From Zoogloeaceae bacterium (GTDB lineage: Bacteria > Pseudomonadota > Gammaproteobacteria > Burkholderiales > Rhodocyclaceae), in contig JAITNI010000096.1 in assembly GCA_031290535.1 (NCBI GenBank), positions 1-5,008 of the forward strand: a DNA stretch of 5,008 bases, in the 5' to 3' direction. Positions 1-5,008 of this stretch are shown one piece after another. Below the pieces are notes generated by a model. It was not told where the DNA came from. It saw nothing but the letters and a program-made list of their open reading frames with translations, and ran no database searches. Within the stretch, counting starts at the first letter, position 1. Each line of letters starts with the position of its first letter. Made by a program: the position numbers and the translations under genes.

Positions 1-725
1 TGCGTCTCTGCTTTCCAGAATGGTCAACGGCGGAACAGGAACGGGTGTTGCGCCGCCACCTGATCGTCTTCTCGCAGAGCCTGCTTGATCGCAGCATCTT
101 CTGGTGGGGAAGGAGAACCCGTCTGGAACGCCTGATTCATCTCAAGGGGGAGGAATTTTTGTGTCGTCAGGACGGCTGCCCGACGCTCCTGCTCGCACCG
201 CATTTTGTGGGGCTGGACGCTGGCGGCGTGGCGGTGGCCTTTCGCCTGCCGGTGGTGAGCGTCTATTCCCACCAGAAAAACCCCGTCTTCAACGCCGTCT
301 TTCTGGCCGGACGGATGCGTTTTAATGCGCCGGTGCTGCTCTCCCGTCAGGAAGGAATGCGGCGCGCCTTCAAGGCCATGAAGCAGGGCTTGCCGTTCTA
401 TTATCTGCCGGACATGGATTTTGGCCGCAAGGAATCCATTTTTGTCCCCTTCTTCGGCATTCCGGCGGCGACCATTCCCGGCGTCTCGCGTCTGGCGCGG
501 GCGACAGGGGCGAAGGTCGTACCCTGCATCAGCCGCATGACGGCGACCGGCTACGAAGTGGAACTCCTGCCGCCGTGGGAAAACTTCCCCGGCGTCAGCG
601 TTGAGGAAGACACCGCCTTCATGAACCGTTTTATCGAAACGCAGGTACGAACCATGCCGGAACAATATTACTGGCTGCACAAACGCTTCAAAACCCGCCC
701 GGAGGGGGAGGCGAAAGTGTATTGA
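1..725 (+). CDS. LpxL/HtrB-like lipid A acyltransferase (lysophospholipid acyltransferase family), 5' partial
   Basis: The family transfers a secondary acyl chain onto the lipid A precursor at the inner membrane. The frame is open to the left edge (first whole codon at base 3), so the gene starts outside the window; about 240 residues are visible against roughly 290–300 for the family, and the N-terminal membrane anchor is missing. The visible part begins with LCFPEWSTAEQ, matching the family's CFPE block. Signature motifs follow in order: the catalytic HX4D as HFVGLD (His codon at 201–203), YYLPDMDFG (DMD at 411–419), FFGIPAATIPGVSRLARATG (about 450–509), and the C-terminal YWLHKRFKTRP. The GTG at 45 is internal and should not be taken as the start. 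TGA stop is at 723–725. The position upstream of dapF fits the betaproteobacterial arrangement, where tandem lpxL-like paralogues are common, so whether this is LpxL, LpxM or another paralogue cannot be decided. Family assignment is firm; substrate is inference. Confidence 0.93.
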   Translation, partial: RLCFPEWSTAEQERVLRRHLIVFSQSLLDRSIFWWGRRTRLERLIHLKGEEFLCRQDGCPTLLLAPHFVGLDAGGVAVAFRLPVVSVYSHQKNPVFNAVFLAGRMRFNAPVLLSRQEGMRRAFKAMKQGLPFYYLPDMDFGRKESIFVPFFGIPAATIPGVSRLARATGAKVVPCISRMTATGYEVELLPPWENFPGVSVEEDTAFMNRFIETQVRTMPEQYYWLHKRFKTRPEGEAKVY

Positions 726-785
726 AACATGAAAAACCCGAAGCGGAAAATCTTGGCCTCAACCTTCCATTTCTTATATGGAGTG

Positions 786-830
786 CGGCGGCTTGCCGCC
801 GTTTTCAAAGCGGGAGCAAAAGCTCTCCCG
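786..830. repeat. Double-hairpin intergenic element, possibly degenerate dispersed repeat or terminator
   Basis: Two hairpins lie back to back in the lpxL–GNAT spacer. The first is a perfect 7-bp stem CGGCGGC/GCCGCCG (786–792 with 795–801), followed directly by TTTT at 802–805, which resembles an intrinsic terminator for the acyltransferase gene. The second is a 6-bp stem CGGGAG/CTCCCG (811–816 with 825–830). The GGAGTGCGGCGGCTTGCCGC start and the following GCGGGAGC-type hairpin resemble a dispersed repeat I recall from several bacterial genomes. That resemblance is from memory; the structure is seen directly. Confidence 0.55.
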
Positions 831-889
831 TGCCCCTACAAAACCATCCGGGCTTGCTGTACGGATTGATTTTTTGGAAACTCCGATCT

Positions 890-1384
890 ATGAATCTTGA
901 CATCCTCCCCATCCGTCCCGCCGACCTCCCCGCCATCGCGGCGCTGGCGCGTGAAATCTGGCAGTCGGCCTATGTGGGCATTCTCTCGCCGGCGCAAATC
1001 GACACCATGCTGGCAGAGCGCTACGCCCAGGCGCAACTGCAAGACGACCTGCACCACCCGCAAAAATGGCTCTATCAGGCATTCGTGGAAGGCGAGCGCG
1101 TCGGCTTTGCCTGCGCGGAACTCTGCAAGGGGGAGTTCAAGCTGGACAAACTCTACATCCACCCGGACGCACAACGTCAGGGCATCGGCGGCGCGCTGAT
1201 CGCCCATGTGGCGGCGCAGGCCAAAGCGCTGGGCTATCCTGCCATGATTCTGGCGGTCAACAAACGCAACGAACAGGCGCTTCGCGCCTATGCCAAACAC
1301 GGTTTTGTCGTGCGCGACAGCGTGAAAGTCGGGATTGGCGGCGGGTTTGTGATGGATGACTTTATTATGGAAAAGAAACTTTGA
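890..1384 (+). CDS. GNAT family N-acetyltransferase, PaiA-like
   Basis: Predicted cytoplasmic acetyl-CoA-dependent N-acetyltransferase of 164 residues, a usual GNAT length. The acetyl-CoA binding motif A is clear: strand KLDKLYIHP (about residues 84–92), then QRQGIGGALI (95–104) with the QxxGxG pyrophosphate loop. A motif B-like NKRNEQALRAYAKHGF follows (124–139). The N-terminal IWQSAYVGILSPAQIDTML (23–41) and C-terminal VGIGGGFVMDDFIM (147–160) match the pattern I associate with PaiA-type acetyltransferases, some of which acetylate polyamines; the substrate here is unproven. The ATG at 890 was chosen because homology begins there and GGAAA lies at 876–880. An in-frame TTG at 722 would add 56 residues of spacer-encoded sequence, including the hairpin region, and is unlikely. 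The gene separates lpxL from dapF and ends just before a terminator, so it is probably its own unit or a late insertion. Confidence 0.9.
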   Translation: MNLDILPIRPADLPAIAALAREIWQSAYVGILSPAQIDTMLAERYAQAQLQDDLHHPQKWLYQAFVEGERVGFACAELCKGEFKLDKLYIHPDAQRQGIGGALIAHVAAQAKALGYPAMILAVNKRNEQALRAYAKHGFVVRDSVKVGIGGGFVMDDFIMEKKL

Positions 1385-1391
1385 CCAGGAA

Positions 1392-1419
1392 GCGGGGAGC
1401 GTTCCCGCGTTCTCTTTTT
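1392..1419 (+). terminator. Intrinsic terminator after the GNAT gene
   Basis: A 7-bp stem GCGGGGA/TTCCCGC (1392–1398 with 1402–1408, one G·U pair) with a 3-base loop is followed by a pyrimidine-rich tail ending in TTTTT at 1415–1419. It begins 8 bases after the GNAT stop codon. It would separate that gene from the downstream Rap1a-like gene. Confidence 0.65.
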
Positions 1420-1474
1420 CCGATACCCAGCGCCCCGATTTTCCGGGATTACGGTTGTTTTTTACGTTTGTTTT

Positions 1475-1480
1475 GCGAGG
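1475..1480 (+). promoter_or_regulatory. Ribosome binding site of the Rap1a-like gene
   Basis: GCGAGG ends 9 bases before the ATG at 1490. It helps choose 1490 over the ATG at 1485, which reads ATG-ATA-TGA and stops at once, and over the in-frame ATG at 1499. Confidence 0.5.
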
Positions 1481-1489
1481 AATCATGAT

Positions 1490-1867
1490 ATGAGAAACAT
1501 GAACATTGCAATGCTTGTGCTGTTGGCGCTTGTGACGCATGAATGCCGGGCGGATGCCCCCAGAATCGTGCCTCGCATGACGGGAGAGAAGCTGGTGCGC
1601 TATTTTTCCAATCCTCCTTCTGGACAAACGCTGAATCTGGATCAACTTCTGACCATAAAACTGCATGGTGAGCTTGCCCTCAGTTACCTGGATGGTGTTG
1701 CGGATGCCGGACAAGGAACCGTTTGGTGCGATCGGAGCAAAGTGAAAACGCATGAAATCAATTCGATGATCCTTGCCGAATTGGAAGCGCTTTCGCCAGA
1801 TCGTTTACGTGAGAGCGCCGCCATACTGGCAAACGCAGTATTACAAAAACATTTTCCCTGTCCATAA
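1490..1867 (+). CDS. Small secreted protein of the Rap1a/Tai immunity-protein type
   Basis: Protein of 125 residues. Residues 1–21 look like a signal peptide: a short charged start, hydrophobic core IAMLVLLALV, and probable cleavage near CRA-DA, which predicts a periplasmic location. The mature part fits the pattern I recall for Rap1a/Tai-type proteins: a helix with LSYLDGVADAGQG (65–76), WC at 79–80, a stretch like the family's LSPDRLRESAAILANAVLQK (101–120), and a terminal HFPC with Cys124. Cys80 and Cys124 are the likely disulfide pair. Known Rap1a-type proteins protect against type VI secretion peptidoglycan-amidase effectors, but many relatives are uncharacterised. No effector or secretion gene is visible nearby, so an immunity role is inference. 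A hand count gives 184 G+C in 360 bases (about 51%) over 1501–1860, clearly below dapF and xerC, which suggests acquisition by transfer. Confidence 0.78.
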   Translation: MRNMNIAMLVLLALVTHECRADAPRIVPRMTGEKLVRYFSNPPSGQTLNLDQLLTIKLHGELALSYLDGVADAGQGTVWCDRSKVKTHEINSMILAELEALSPDRLRESAAILANAVLQKHFPCP

Positions 1868-1893
1868 AACAAGGGAAATGCTGAACACTCCAA

Positions 1894-1967
1894 ACCGTTC
1901 GGGCTGAGCCTGTCGAAGCCCTTGTTTTTACAGGAAATGTCCAACGACCAAGCTCAGGGCGAACGGT
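1894..1967. repeat. Imperfect inverted repeat, MITE/REP-like intergenic element
   Basis: The outer arms ACCGTTCG (1894–1901) and CGAACGGT (1960–1967) are perfect reverse complements. After two mismatches, CTGAGC (1904–1909) pairs with GCTCAG (1952–1957), and GTCG (1912–1915) pairs with CGAC (1945–1948) past small bulges. About 29 bases separate the paired arms. The GGGCTGAGCCTGTCGAAGCC arm matches a motif I recall as a dispersed intergenic repeat in many proteobacteria. No transposase gene is present, so it would be a non-autonomous or decayed element. Confidence 0.65.
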
Positions 1968-1976
1968 ATTATTCAG

Positions 1977-1996
1977 CGCTTCCAAAGCGGATTTTT
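1977..1996 (+). terminator. Possible weak terminator downstream of the Rap1a-like gene
   Basis: A 5-bp stem CGCTT/AAGCG with a 3-base loop (1977–1989) is followed by GA and then TTTTT (1992–1996). The short stem makes it a weak candidate. It sits about 110 bases after the Rap1a-like stop codon. Confidence 0.35.
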
Positions 1997-2051
1997 CAGG
2001 AGGATGGCTTATGCGCTGGATAGGTGCTCAACAGTAGTACAGACTGTTTTT

Positions 2052-2080
2052 CTCGCATCCCATATCAAAACAGTTAAAAT
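2052..2080 (+). promoter_or_regulatory. Weak sigma70-like promoter candidate for dapF
   Basis: TAAAAT at 2075–2080 differs from the TATAAT consensus at one base. At 17 bases' spacing the −35 position reads CTCGCA (2052–2057), matching TTGACA at only three positions. It is listed because dapF needs a start downstream of the inserted genes and their terminator-like elements, and this is the best A+T-rich candidate seen. Confidence 0.3.
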
Positions 2081-2152
2081 CAGATACTTTCCCCGTTGCG
2101 CGCGGCGGGGCAACACATGACAAAATTACCGAGGGCTTCAAGCCACCGATTT

Positions 2153-2983
2153 ATGCTTACAAAATTTTCCAAAATGCACGGCCTGGGCAACGACTTCATG
2201 GTGCTGGACGGGGTGCGGCAGGCGGTGCGGCTGACGCCGGAGGCGGTGCGGCGGCTCTCGGATCGGCATTTCGGCGTCGGCTTTGACCAGTTGTTGCTGG
2301 TTGAGGCGAGCGAGACGCCGGAGGTGGATTTTCGCTATCGCATCTTCAACGCCGATGGCGGCGAGGTGGAGCAGTGCGGCAATGGCGCGCGCTGTTTTGC
2401 GCGTTTTGTGGTGGAGCAGGGGCTGACCCCAAAGCGGGAAATTCGCGTCGAAACCCAACAAGGCATCATCACGCCACGTCTGGAGGCCGATGGGCAAGTG
2501 ACCGTCGAGATGGGAGAACCCCGCTTTTCGCCTGCTGAAATCCCCTTTCTTGGCGAGGCGGCAGCACTGGTTTATCCGCTGCAACTGAATGAGGCCTGCG
2601 TGGAGATCAGCGTTGTCAATCTGGGCAACCCGCACGCCGTGCAGGTCGTCGCCGAGGTGGAGACCGCGCCGGTGGCCGCGCAGGGGCCGCAGATTGAATC
2701 CCACCGGCGTTTTCCCGCACGGGTGAACGCCGGGTTTATGCAAGTGCTGGATCGCCATCACATTCGCCTGCGCGTCTATGAGCGCGGTTCCGGCGAAACC
2801 CTGGCCTGCGGCACGGGCGCGTGCGCTGCCGTGGTGACGGGCATTCGCCGTCAGTTGCTGGATTCCCCGGTGCAAGTCGCCACACAGGGGGGAGACCTCC
2901 TCATCGCCTGGGGCGGGTCGGGGCAGCCCGTATTCATGACCGGCCCTGCTGTCACTGTTTTTACTGGAGAAATCGAACTATGA
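2153..2983 (+). CDS. dapF: Diaminopimelate epimerase DapF
   Basis: Converts LL-2,6-diaminopimelate to the meso form, which feeds peptidoglycan cross-linking and lysine synthesis; cofactor-independent and cytoplasmic. From ATG 2153 the protein has 276 residues, the normal family length, and opens with the canonical [17 protein letters not shown]. Both catalytic cysteines are present: Cys75 in [16 protein letters not shown] and Cys219 in [13 protein letters not shown]. Other conserved segments are GNPHAV (158–163), RVNAGFMQV (190–198) and YERGSGET (209–216). ATG 2153 agrees with the family N-terminus, but its nearest Shine-Dalgarno-like sequence, GAGGG at 2131–2135, is 17 bases away. ATG 2117 (GGGG at 2107–2110, 6 bases upstream) would add 12 residues and is a real alternative; TTG 2096 is less likely. 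The stop overlaps the next start as ATGA. Identity is very secure; the start is moderately secure. Confidence 0.96.
   Translation: MLTKFSKMHGLGNDFMVLDGVRQAVRLTPEAVRRLSDRHFGVGFDQLLLVEASETPEVDFRYRIFNADGGEVEQCGNGARCFARFVVEQGLTPKREIRVETQQGIITPRLEADGQVTVEMGEPRFSPAEIPFLGEAAALVYPLQLNEACVEISVVNLGNPHAVQVVAEVETAPVAAQGPQIESHRRFPARVNAGFMQVLDRHHIRLRVYERGSGETLACGTGACAAVVTGIRRQLLDSPVQVATQGGDLLIAWGGSGQPVFMTGPAVTVFTGEIEL
2966..2970 (+). promoter_or_regulatory. Ribosome binding site of the DUF484 gene, inside dapF
   Basis: GGAGA lies in the last codons of dapF, 9 bases before ATG 2980. It supports that start over the upstream in-frame GTG at 2821, which would overlap dapF heavily. Confidence 0.6.
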
Positions 2984-3642
2984 ATGCCGATGCGGTTGCC
3001 GCCTACCTGAAAACCAATCCGCAATTTTTTGAGCAATACGCCAGCTTGCTGGCGGACATTCTCATTCCCCACCCGCACGGAGGACGCACCATTTCGCTTT
3101 CCGAGCGGCAAATGCTTGTCCTGCGCGAAAAAAACCGGCAACTGGAAAAAAAGCTCGCGGAACTCCTGTCCTTCGGGGAAGCCAATGACGCCCTCAGCGA
3201 CAAAATGCACCGTCTCGCCGTGGCGCTGATTACCTCGGAAAGCCTGTCGGCGGCGCTCTCGCTGGCGCATTTTCATTTGCGCGAGGATTTCGCCATCTCC
3301 CATATCGCCTTTTGTCTGTGGGACAGACCCAAAAACGCACGGGGGGGCGAACTGCCCGCTTTTGTGCACATCAACGAGGCGCTGCAAGCTTTTTGCGAAA
3401 CGCTCGGCAAATCCTGGTGCGGGCTGGCGGAAACGCACGGCGCGCTCTGGTTTGGCGAGCAGGCGGCGCACATCCGCTCGCAGGCGCTCATCCCGCTTAA
3501 GGAGGGCAGTACCAGCGGCAGCATCGGCATGATCGCGCTGGGCAGCGAAGACCGGGAACGCTTTTATCCCGACATGGGGACTTTGTATCTGGAACGCCTG
3601 GGCGAACTCGTCTCCGCCGTGCTGGCGCGACTGGCGCAGTAG
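2980..3642 (+). CDS. DUF484 family protein (GAF-like), between dapF and xerC
   Basis: Protein of 220 residues of the DUF484 family (E. coli YigA-like), whose exact function is unknown. The N-terminal half shows the family signature: [19 protein letters not shown] (8–26), [16 protein letters not shown] (29–44), then a likely coiled-coil helix [19 protein letters not shown] (48–66) and [15 protein letters not shown] (69–83). The C-terminal half is GAF-like and ends with IPLKEG (171–176), [19 protein letters not shown] (183–201) and [13 protein letters not shown] (203–215). No catalytic motif, signal peptide or membrane segment is seen. ATG 2980 overlaps the dapF stop (ATGA), so translation is probably coupled to dapF. 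The constant pairing with xerC in proteobacteria hints at a link to recombination or the cell cycle, but that is only guilt by association. Confidence 0.92.
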   Translation: MNADAVAAYLKTNPQFFEQYASLLADILIPHPHGGRTISLSERQMLVLREKNRQLEKKLAELLSFGEANDALSDKMHRLAVALITSESLSAALSLAHFHLREDFAISHIAFCLWDRPKNARGGELPAFVHINEALQAFCETLGKSWCGLAETHGALWFGEQAAHIRSQALIPLKEGSTSGSIGMIALGSEDRERFYPDMGTLYLERLGELVSAVLARLAQ

Positions 3643-3671
3643 AAGAGGATACTGGCGCAGCGCAGCAAATC

Positions 3672-3798
3672 ATTCCTCCCCTGACAAGGGGAGGGGTAGG
3701 GAGGGGTTTAAGGCGGTGATAACCTGAACGCCCCCAAACCCCCCTCAATCCCCCCTTGTCAGGGGGGAAGCCTTAACCCCTCCTGCACCTCCCCTTGT
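3672..3798. repeat. G/C-run repeat cluster: inverted arms plus a partial third copy
   Basis: The first arm (3672–3709) reads roughly CCTCCCCTGACAAGGGGAGG followed by TAGGGAGGGGTTT. The second arm (3736–3770) is its approximate reverse complement, with AAACCCCCC, then CCCCCCTTGTCAGGGGGG and AAG. A shorter degenerate copy in the second orientation follows at 3775–3798 (AACCCCTCCTGCACCTCCCC then TTGT). Each full arm also folds on itself, with CCCC/GGGG around TGACAA or CCCCCC/GGGGGG around TTGTCA. This fills most of the DUF484–xerC spacer. It resembles dispersed intergenic repeats found in several bacterial genomes, which is recollection. Hairpins this strong could also act as terminators or stabilise mRNA. 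Confidence 0.7.
3688..3706 (+). other. Canonical G-quadruplex motif
   Basis: Four G-runs, GGGG-A-GGGG-TA-GGG-A-GGGG, have loops of only 1, 2 and 1 bases, well within the G3+N1–7 rule and of the short-loop type expected to be stable. It lies on the coding strand, so a DUF484–xerC transcript would carry it as RNA. Whether it folds in the cell is not known; local pairing with the C-rich arm would compete. Confidence 0.6.
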
Positions 3799-3840
3799 GT
3801 GCGACTCCTCAATCGCCCCTTATCCAGAGGAAAAACCCTG

Positions 3841-3858
3841 ATGCCAAGGAATCCCTGA
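3841..3858 (+). CDS. Possible 5-codon leader ORF coupled to xerC
   Basis: ATG at 3841 encodes MPRNP and stops at TGA 3856–3858, sharing its last A with the xerC ATG (TGATG). AGAGG at 3826–3830 lies 10 bases upstream of ATG 3841. The arrangement is what translational reinitiation would use, but an ORF this short can arise by chance and no conservation can be tested here. Confidence 0.25.
   Translation: MPRNP
3846..3850 (+). promoter_or_regulatory. Ribosome binding site of xerC
   Basis: AAGGA ends 7 bases before ATG 3858. This decides the xerC start against the in-frame TTG at 3795, whose added codons would come from the repeat cluster. Confidence 0.6.
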
Positions 3859-4883
3859 TGCCCGCCGCCCGCCGCCCCGCCCCGTCAAAACAGTACGCCG
3901 CGCCCTCCCATCCTGACAACGTCGCTGCCCTACAGGCGTATCTGGATTTTCTCACCTATGAGCGGCGGCAATCGTCGCACACCCTGAGCAGTTACCGGCG
4001 CGATCTGGCGCGTTTACTGGCGGCGGCGGGGGAAGCGCCGTTTGCGCGGCTGGACGCGCTGGCGATTCGCCGTCAGGTGGCGCTGTTGCATGGGCAGGGG
4101 CTTTCTGGGCGTTCGCTGGCGCGGCTGTTGTCCGCCTGGCGCGGCTTTTTCCACTGGCGGCAATTGCGGGGCGAGGCGACGGCCAATCCCTGCGTGGGCA
4201 TTAAAGCGCCGAAACGGGAAAAACGCCTGCCCGACGCGCTCTCCGTCGATGAAACCCGGGGGCTGCTGCGCCACGCGCCAGATGAGGACGACGCGCGTCT
4301 GGCCTGCCGCGATCAGGCGATGTTCGAGCTGTTTTATTCCTCCGGCCTGCGGCTGGCGGAACTGGCGGGGCTGAACCTGGACGCGCTGGAACCCCTGTTG
4401 CGGGAAGGCGAAGTCGAGGTGCTCGGCAAGCGCAGCAAAACCCGCCTCGTGCCCGTGGGCCGGGTCGCGCAGGAAGCGCTTTCCGAGTGGAAAACCCTGC
4501 GGGGGAGCCTTGCCGCGCCGGAAGAAACCGCCCTGTTCGTCAGTCGCCTCGGCACGCGCATCAGTATGCGGATGATTCAAAAACGTCTGGCGCGTTACGC
4601 CCTGCTGGCGGGAGCGCGTGTCCGGGTGCATCCCCACATGCTGCGCCACTCCTTTGCCTCGCACCTGTTGCAATCCAGCGGCGACCTGCGCGCCGTGCAG
4701 GACATGCTCGGCCACGCCAGCATCGCCTCCACGCAGGTGTATACACATCTGGATTTCCAGCGCCTGAGCCAGGTCTACGACCAGGCGCACCCGCGCGCGC
4801 ATCGGCACACTGCCGCCAGCGATGCGGAGCGGGAAGAAAAACCGGAATCCTTGCCCCAAAGCAAGAGCGGCAAAGCAGACTAA
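3858..4883 (+). CDS. xerC: Tyrosine recombinase XerC
   Basis: Site-specific recombinase that, with XerD, resolves chromosome dimers at dif under FtsK control. From ATG 3858 it has 341 residues. The N-terminal SAM-like DNA-binding domain covers about 21–105 (AALQAYLDFLTYERRQSSHT, SYRRDL, SAWRGFFHW). The catalytic domain carries all expected residues: Arg165 (SSGLRLAEL), Lys191 (LGKRSKTRLVPVG), His260 and Arg263 (HPHMLRHSFASHLL), His286 (MLGHASIAST) and nucleophile Tyr295 (TQVYTHLD). XerC is favoured over XerD because of the dapF–DUF484–xerC context. Typical XerC has about 300 residues and ends near AHPRA; here a basic, Pro/Ala-rich N-terminal stretch of about 18 residues and a charged C-terminal tail of about 30 (after HPRA) are extra. 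It probably shares transcription with dapF and DUF484, although the intervening repeats could attenuate it. Confidence 0.95.
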   Translation: MPAARRPAPSKQYAAPSHPDNVAALQAYLDFLTYERRQSSHTLSSYRRDLARLLAAAGEAPFARLDALAIRRQVALLHGQGLSGRSLARLLSAWRGFFHWRQLRGEATANPCVGIKAPKREKRLPDALSVDETRGLLRHAPDEDDARLACRDQAMFELFYSSGLRLAELAGLNLDALEPLLREGEVEVLGKRSKTRLVPVGRVAQEALSEWKTLRGSLAAPEETALFVSRLGTRISMRMIQKRLARYALLAGARVRVHPHMLRHSFASHLLQSSGDLRAVQDMLGHASIASTQVYTHLDFQRLSQVYDQAHPRAHRHTAASDAEREEKPESLPQSKSGKAD

Positions 4884-4915
4884 AAAGAGGGAAAATCCCC
4901 CATTCAGCCCTTTTT
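4882..4915 (+). terminator. Weak terminator candidate after xerC
   Basis: AAAAAGAGGG immediately after the stop can pair through GAGGG (4887–4891) with CCCTT (4908–4912, one G·U pair), leaving a 16-base loop and a short T tail to 4915. The stem is short and the loop large, so this is tentative. Confidence 0.35.
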
Positions 4916-5008
4916 ACGCGAAATTGGCGCAATATTGTTTGCACAAAACCCCCATTTCTGGCTACTCTGGGGACTTTCCATCGTTCGTCTACCCGACCAT
5001 GCCCTTTT
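4884..5008. other. Non-coding sequence downstream of xerC to the window edge
   Basis: No gene can be supported here. An ATG at 4999 (MPF...) lies too close to the edge to judge and has no Shine-Dalgarno sequence in front of it. TTGCAC (4939–4944) and TACTCT (4963–4968), 18 bases apart, form at best a poor sigma70 promoter for a gene beyond the window. Confidence 0.4.

Larger units (their letters stand above)
1868..2152. other. Intergenic region between the Rap1a-like gene and dapF
   Basis: This 285-base stretch has no convincing gene of normal size. It contains an imperfect inverted repeat (1894–1967), a short terminator-like hairpin (1977–1996), a strong AGGAGG followed by an 8-codon ORF (2011–2037), a weak possible promoter near 2052–2080, and a GC hairpin CCCCG/CGGGG (2091–2095 with 2106–2110) in the dapF leader. 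It is visibly richer in A+T than the flanking core genes. Confidence 0.6.

Noticed and set aside
24..680. Long open frame on the − strand across the acyltransferase gene
   Set aside because: It is antisense to a gene with clear family motifs, and its translation is rich in His, Arg and Gln with no recognisable domain, typical of a shadow frame in GC-rich DNA.
722..889. N-terminal extension of the GNAT protein from TTG 722
   Set aside because: It would translate the hairpin spacer, lacks a ribosome binding site and lies outside the family's usual length.
836..1753. 305-codon open frame on the − strand spanning the GNAT and Rap1a-like genes
   Set aside because: It covers two well-supported + strand genes and a terminator, and shows no recognisable domain.
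2138..2875. 245-codon open frame on the − strand opposite dapF
   Set aside because: dapF is unambiguous with both catalytic cysteines, and the antisense product has no family features.
2821..2979. Upstream GTG start for the DUF484 protein
   Set aside because: It would overlap dapF by more than 150 bases; ATG 2980 has a ribosome binding site and the family N-terminus.
4014..4859. 281-codon open frame on the − strand opposite xerC
   Set aside because: It mirrors xerC codon bias, and the sense product has the full catalytic set.
4924..4943. Possible sigma54 promoter (TTGGCGC ... TTTGCA)
   Set aside because: The GG and GC elements are 13 bases apart instead of the required 10.
4884..5008. dif-like XerCD site near xerC
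   Set aside because: No 28-bp site with two inverted 11-bp arms was recognisable here or elsewhere in the window.

Overview
The window looks like a chromosomal segment of a fairly GC-rich proteobacterium, most likely a betaproteobacterium. The main reason is gene order. A lipid A (LpxL/HtrB-type) acyltransferase lies upstream of dapF, a DUF484 gene and xerC, all on the + strand. From general knowledge this lpxL–dapF–DUF484–xerC order is typical of Betaproteobacteria, whereas gammaproteobacteria share only the dapF–DUF484–xerC part. No species can be named from the sequence alone.

Layout. Bases 1–725 hold the C-terminal part of the acyltransferase, cut by the left window edge. Bases 726–889 are a spacer with two strong hairpins. 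Bases 890–1384 encode a PaiA-like GNAT acetyltransferase, followed by a good intrinsic terminator. Bases 1490–1867 encode a small secreted protein of the Rap1a/Tai immunity type, visibly less GC-rich than its neighbours. Bases 1868–2152 are non-coding, with an imperfect inverted repeat, a terminator-like hairpin and a weak possible promoter. The core block follows: dapF (2153–2983), DUF484 (2980–3642, ATGA overlap with dapF), a 215-bp spacer rich in G/C-run repeats, and xerC (3858–4883). The last 125 bases carry a weak terminator candidate and no supportable gene.

Function. The core genes are housekeeping: outer-membrane lipid A acylation, meso-diaminopimelate/lysine synthesis and chromosome-dimer resolution. 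dapF and DUF484 look translationally coupled, and xerC probably belongs to the same transcription unit. The GNAT and Rap1a-like genes appear to be an accessory insertion between lpxL and dapF, bounded on both sides by repeat-like non-coding sequence.

No convincing undescribed multi-gene system is present. The points most worth checking are the orphan Rap1a-like protein, the repeat-bounded insertion, a canonical G-quadruplex motif within a repeat cluster upstream of xerC, and very short ORFs positioned for coupling to xerC and possibly dapF. No tRNA, rRNA, CRISPR array or transposase gene was seen.
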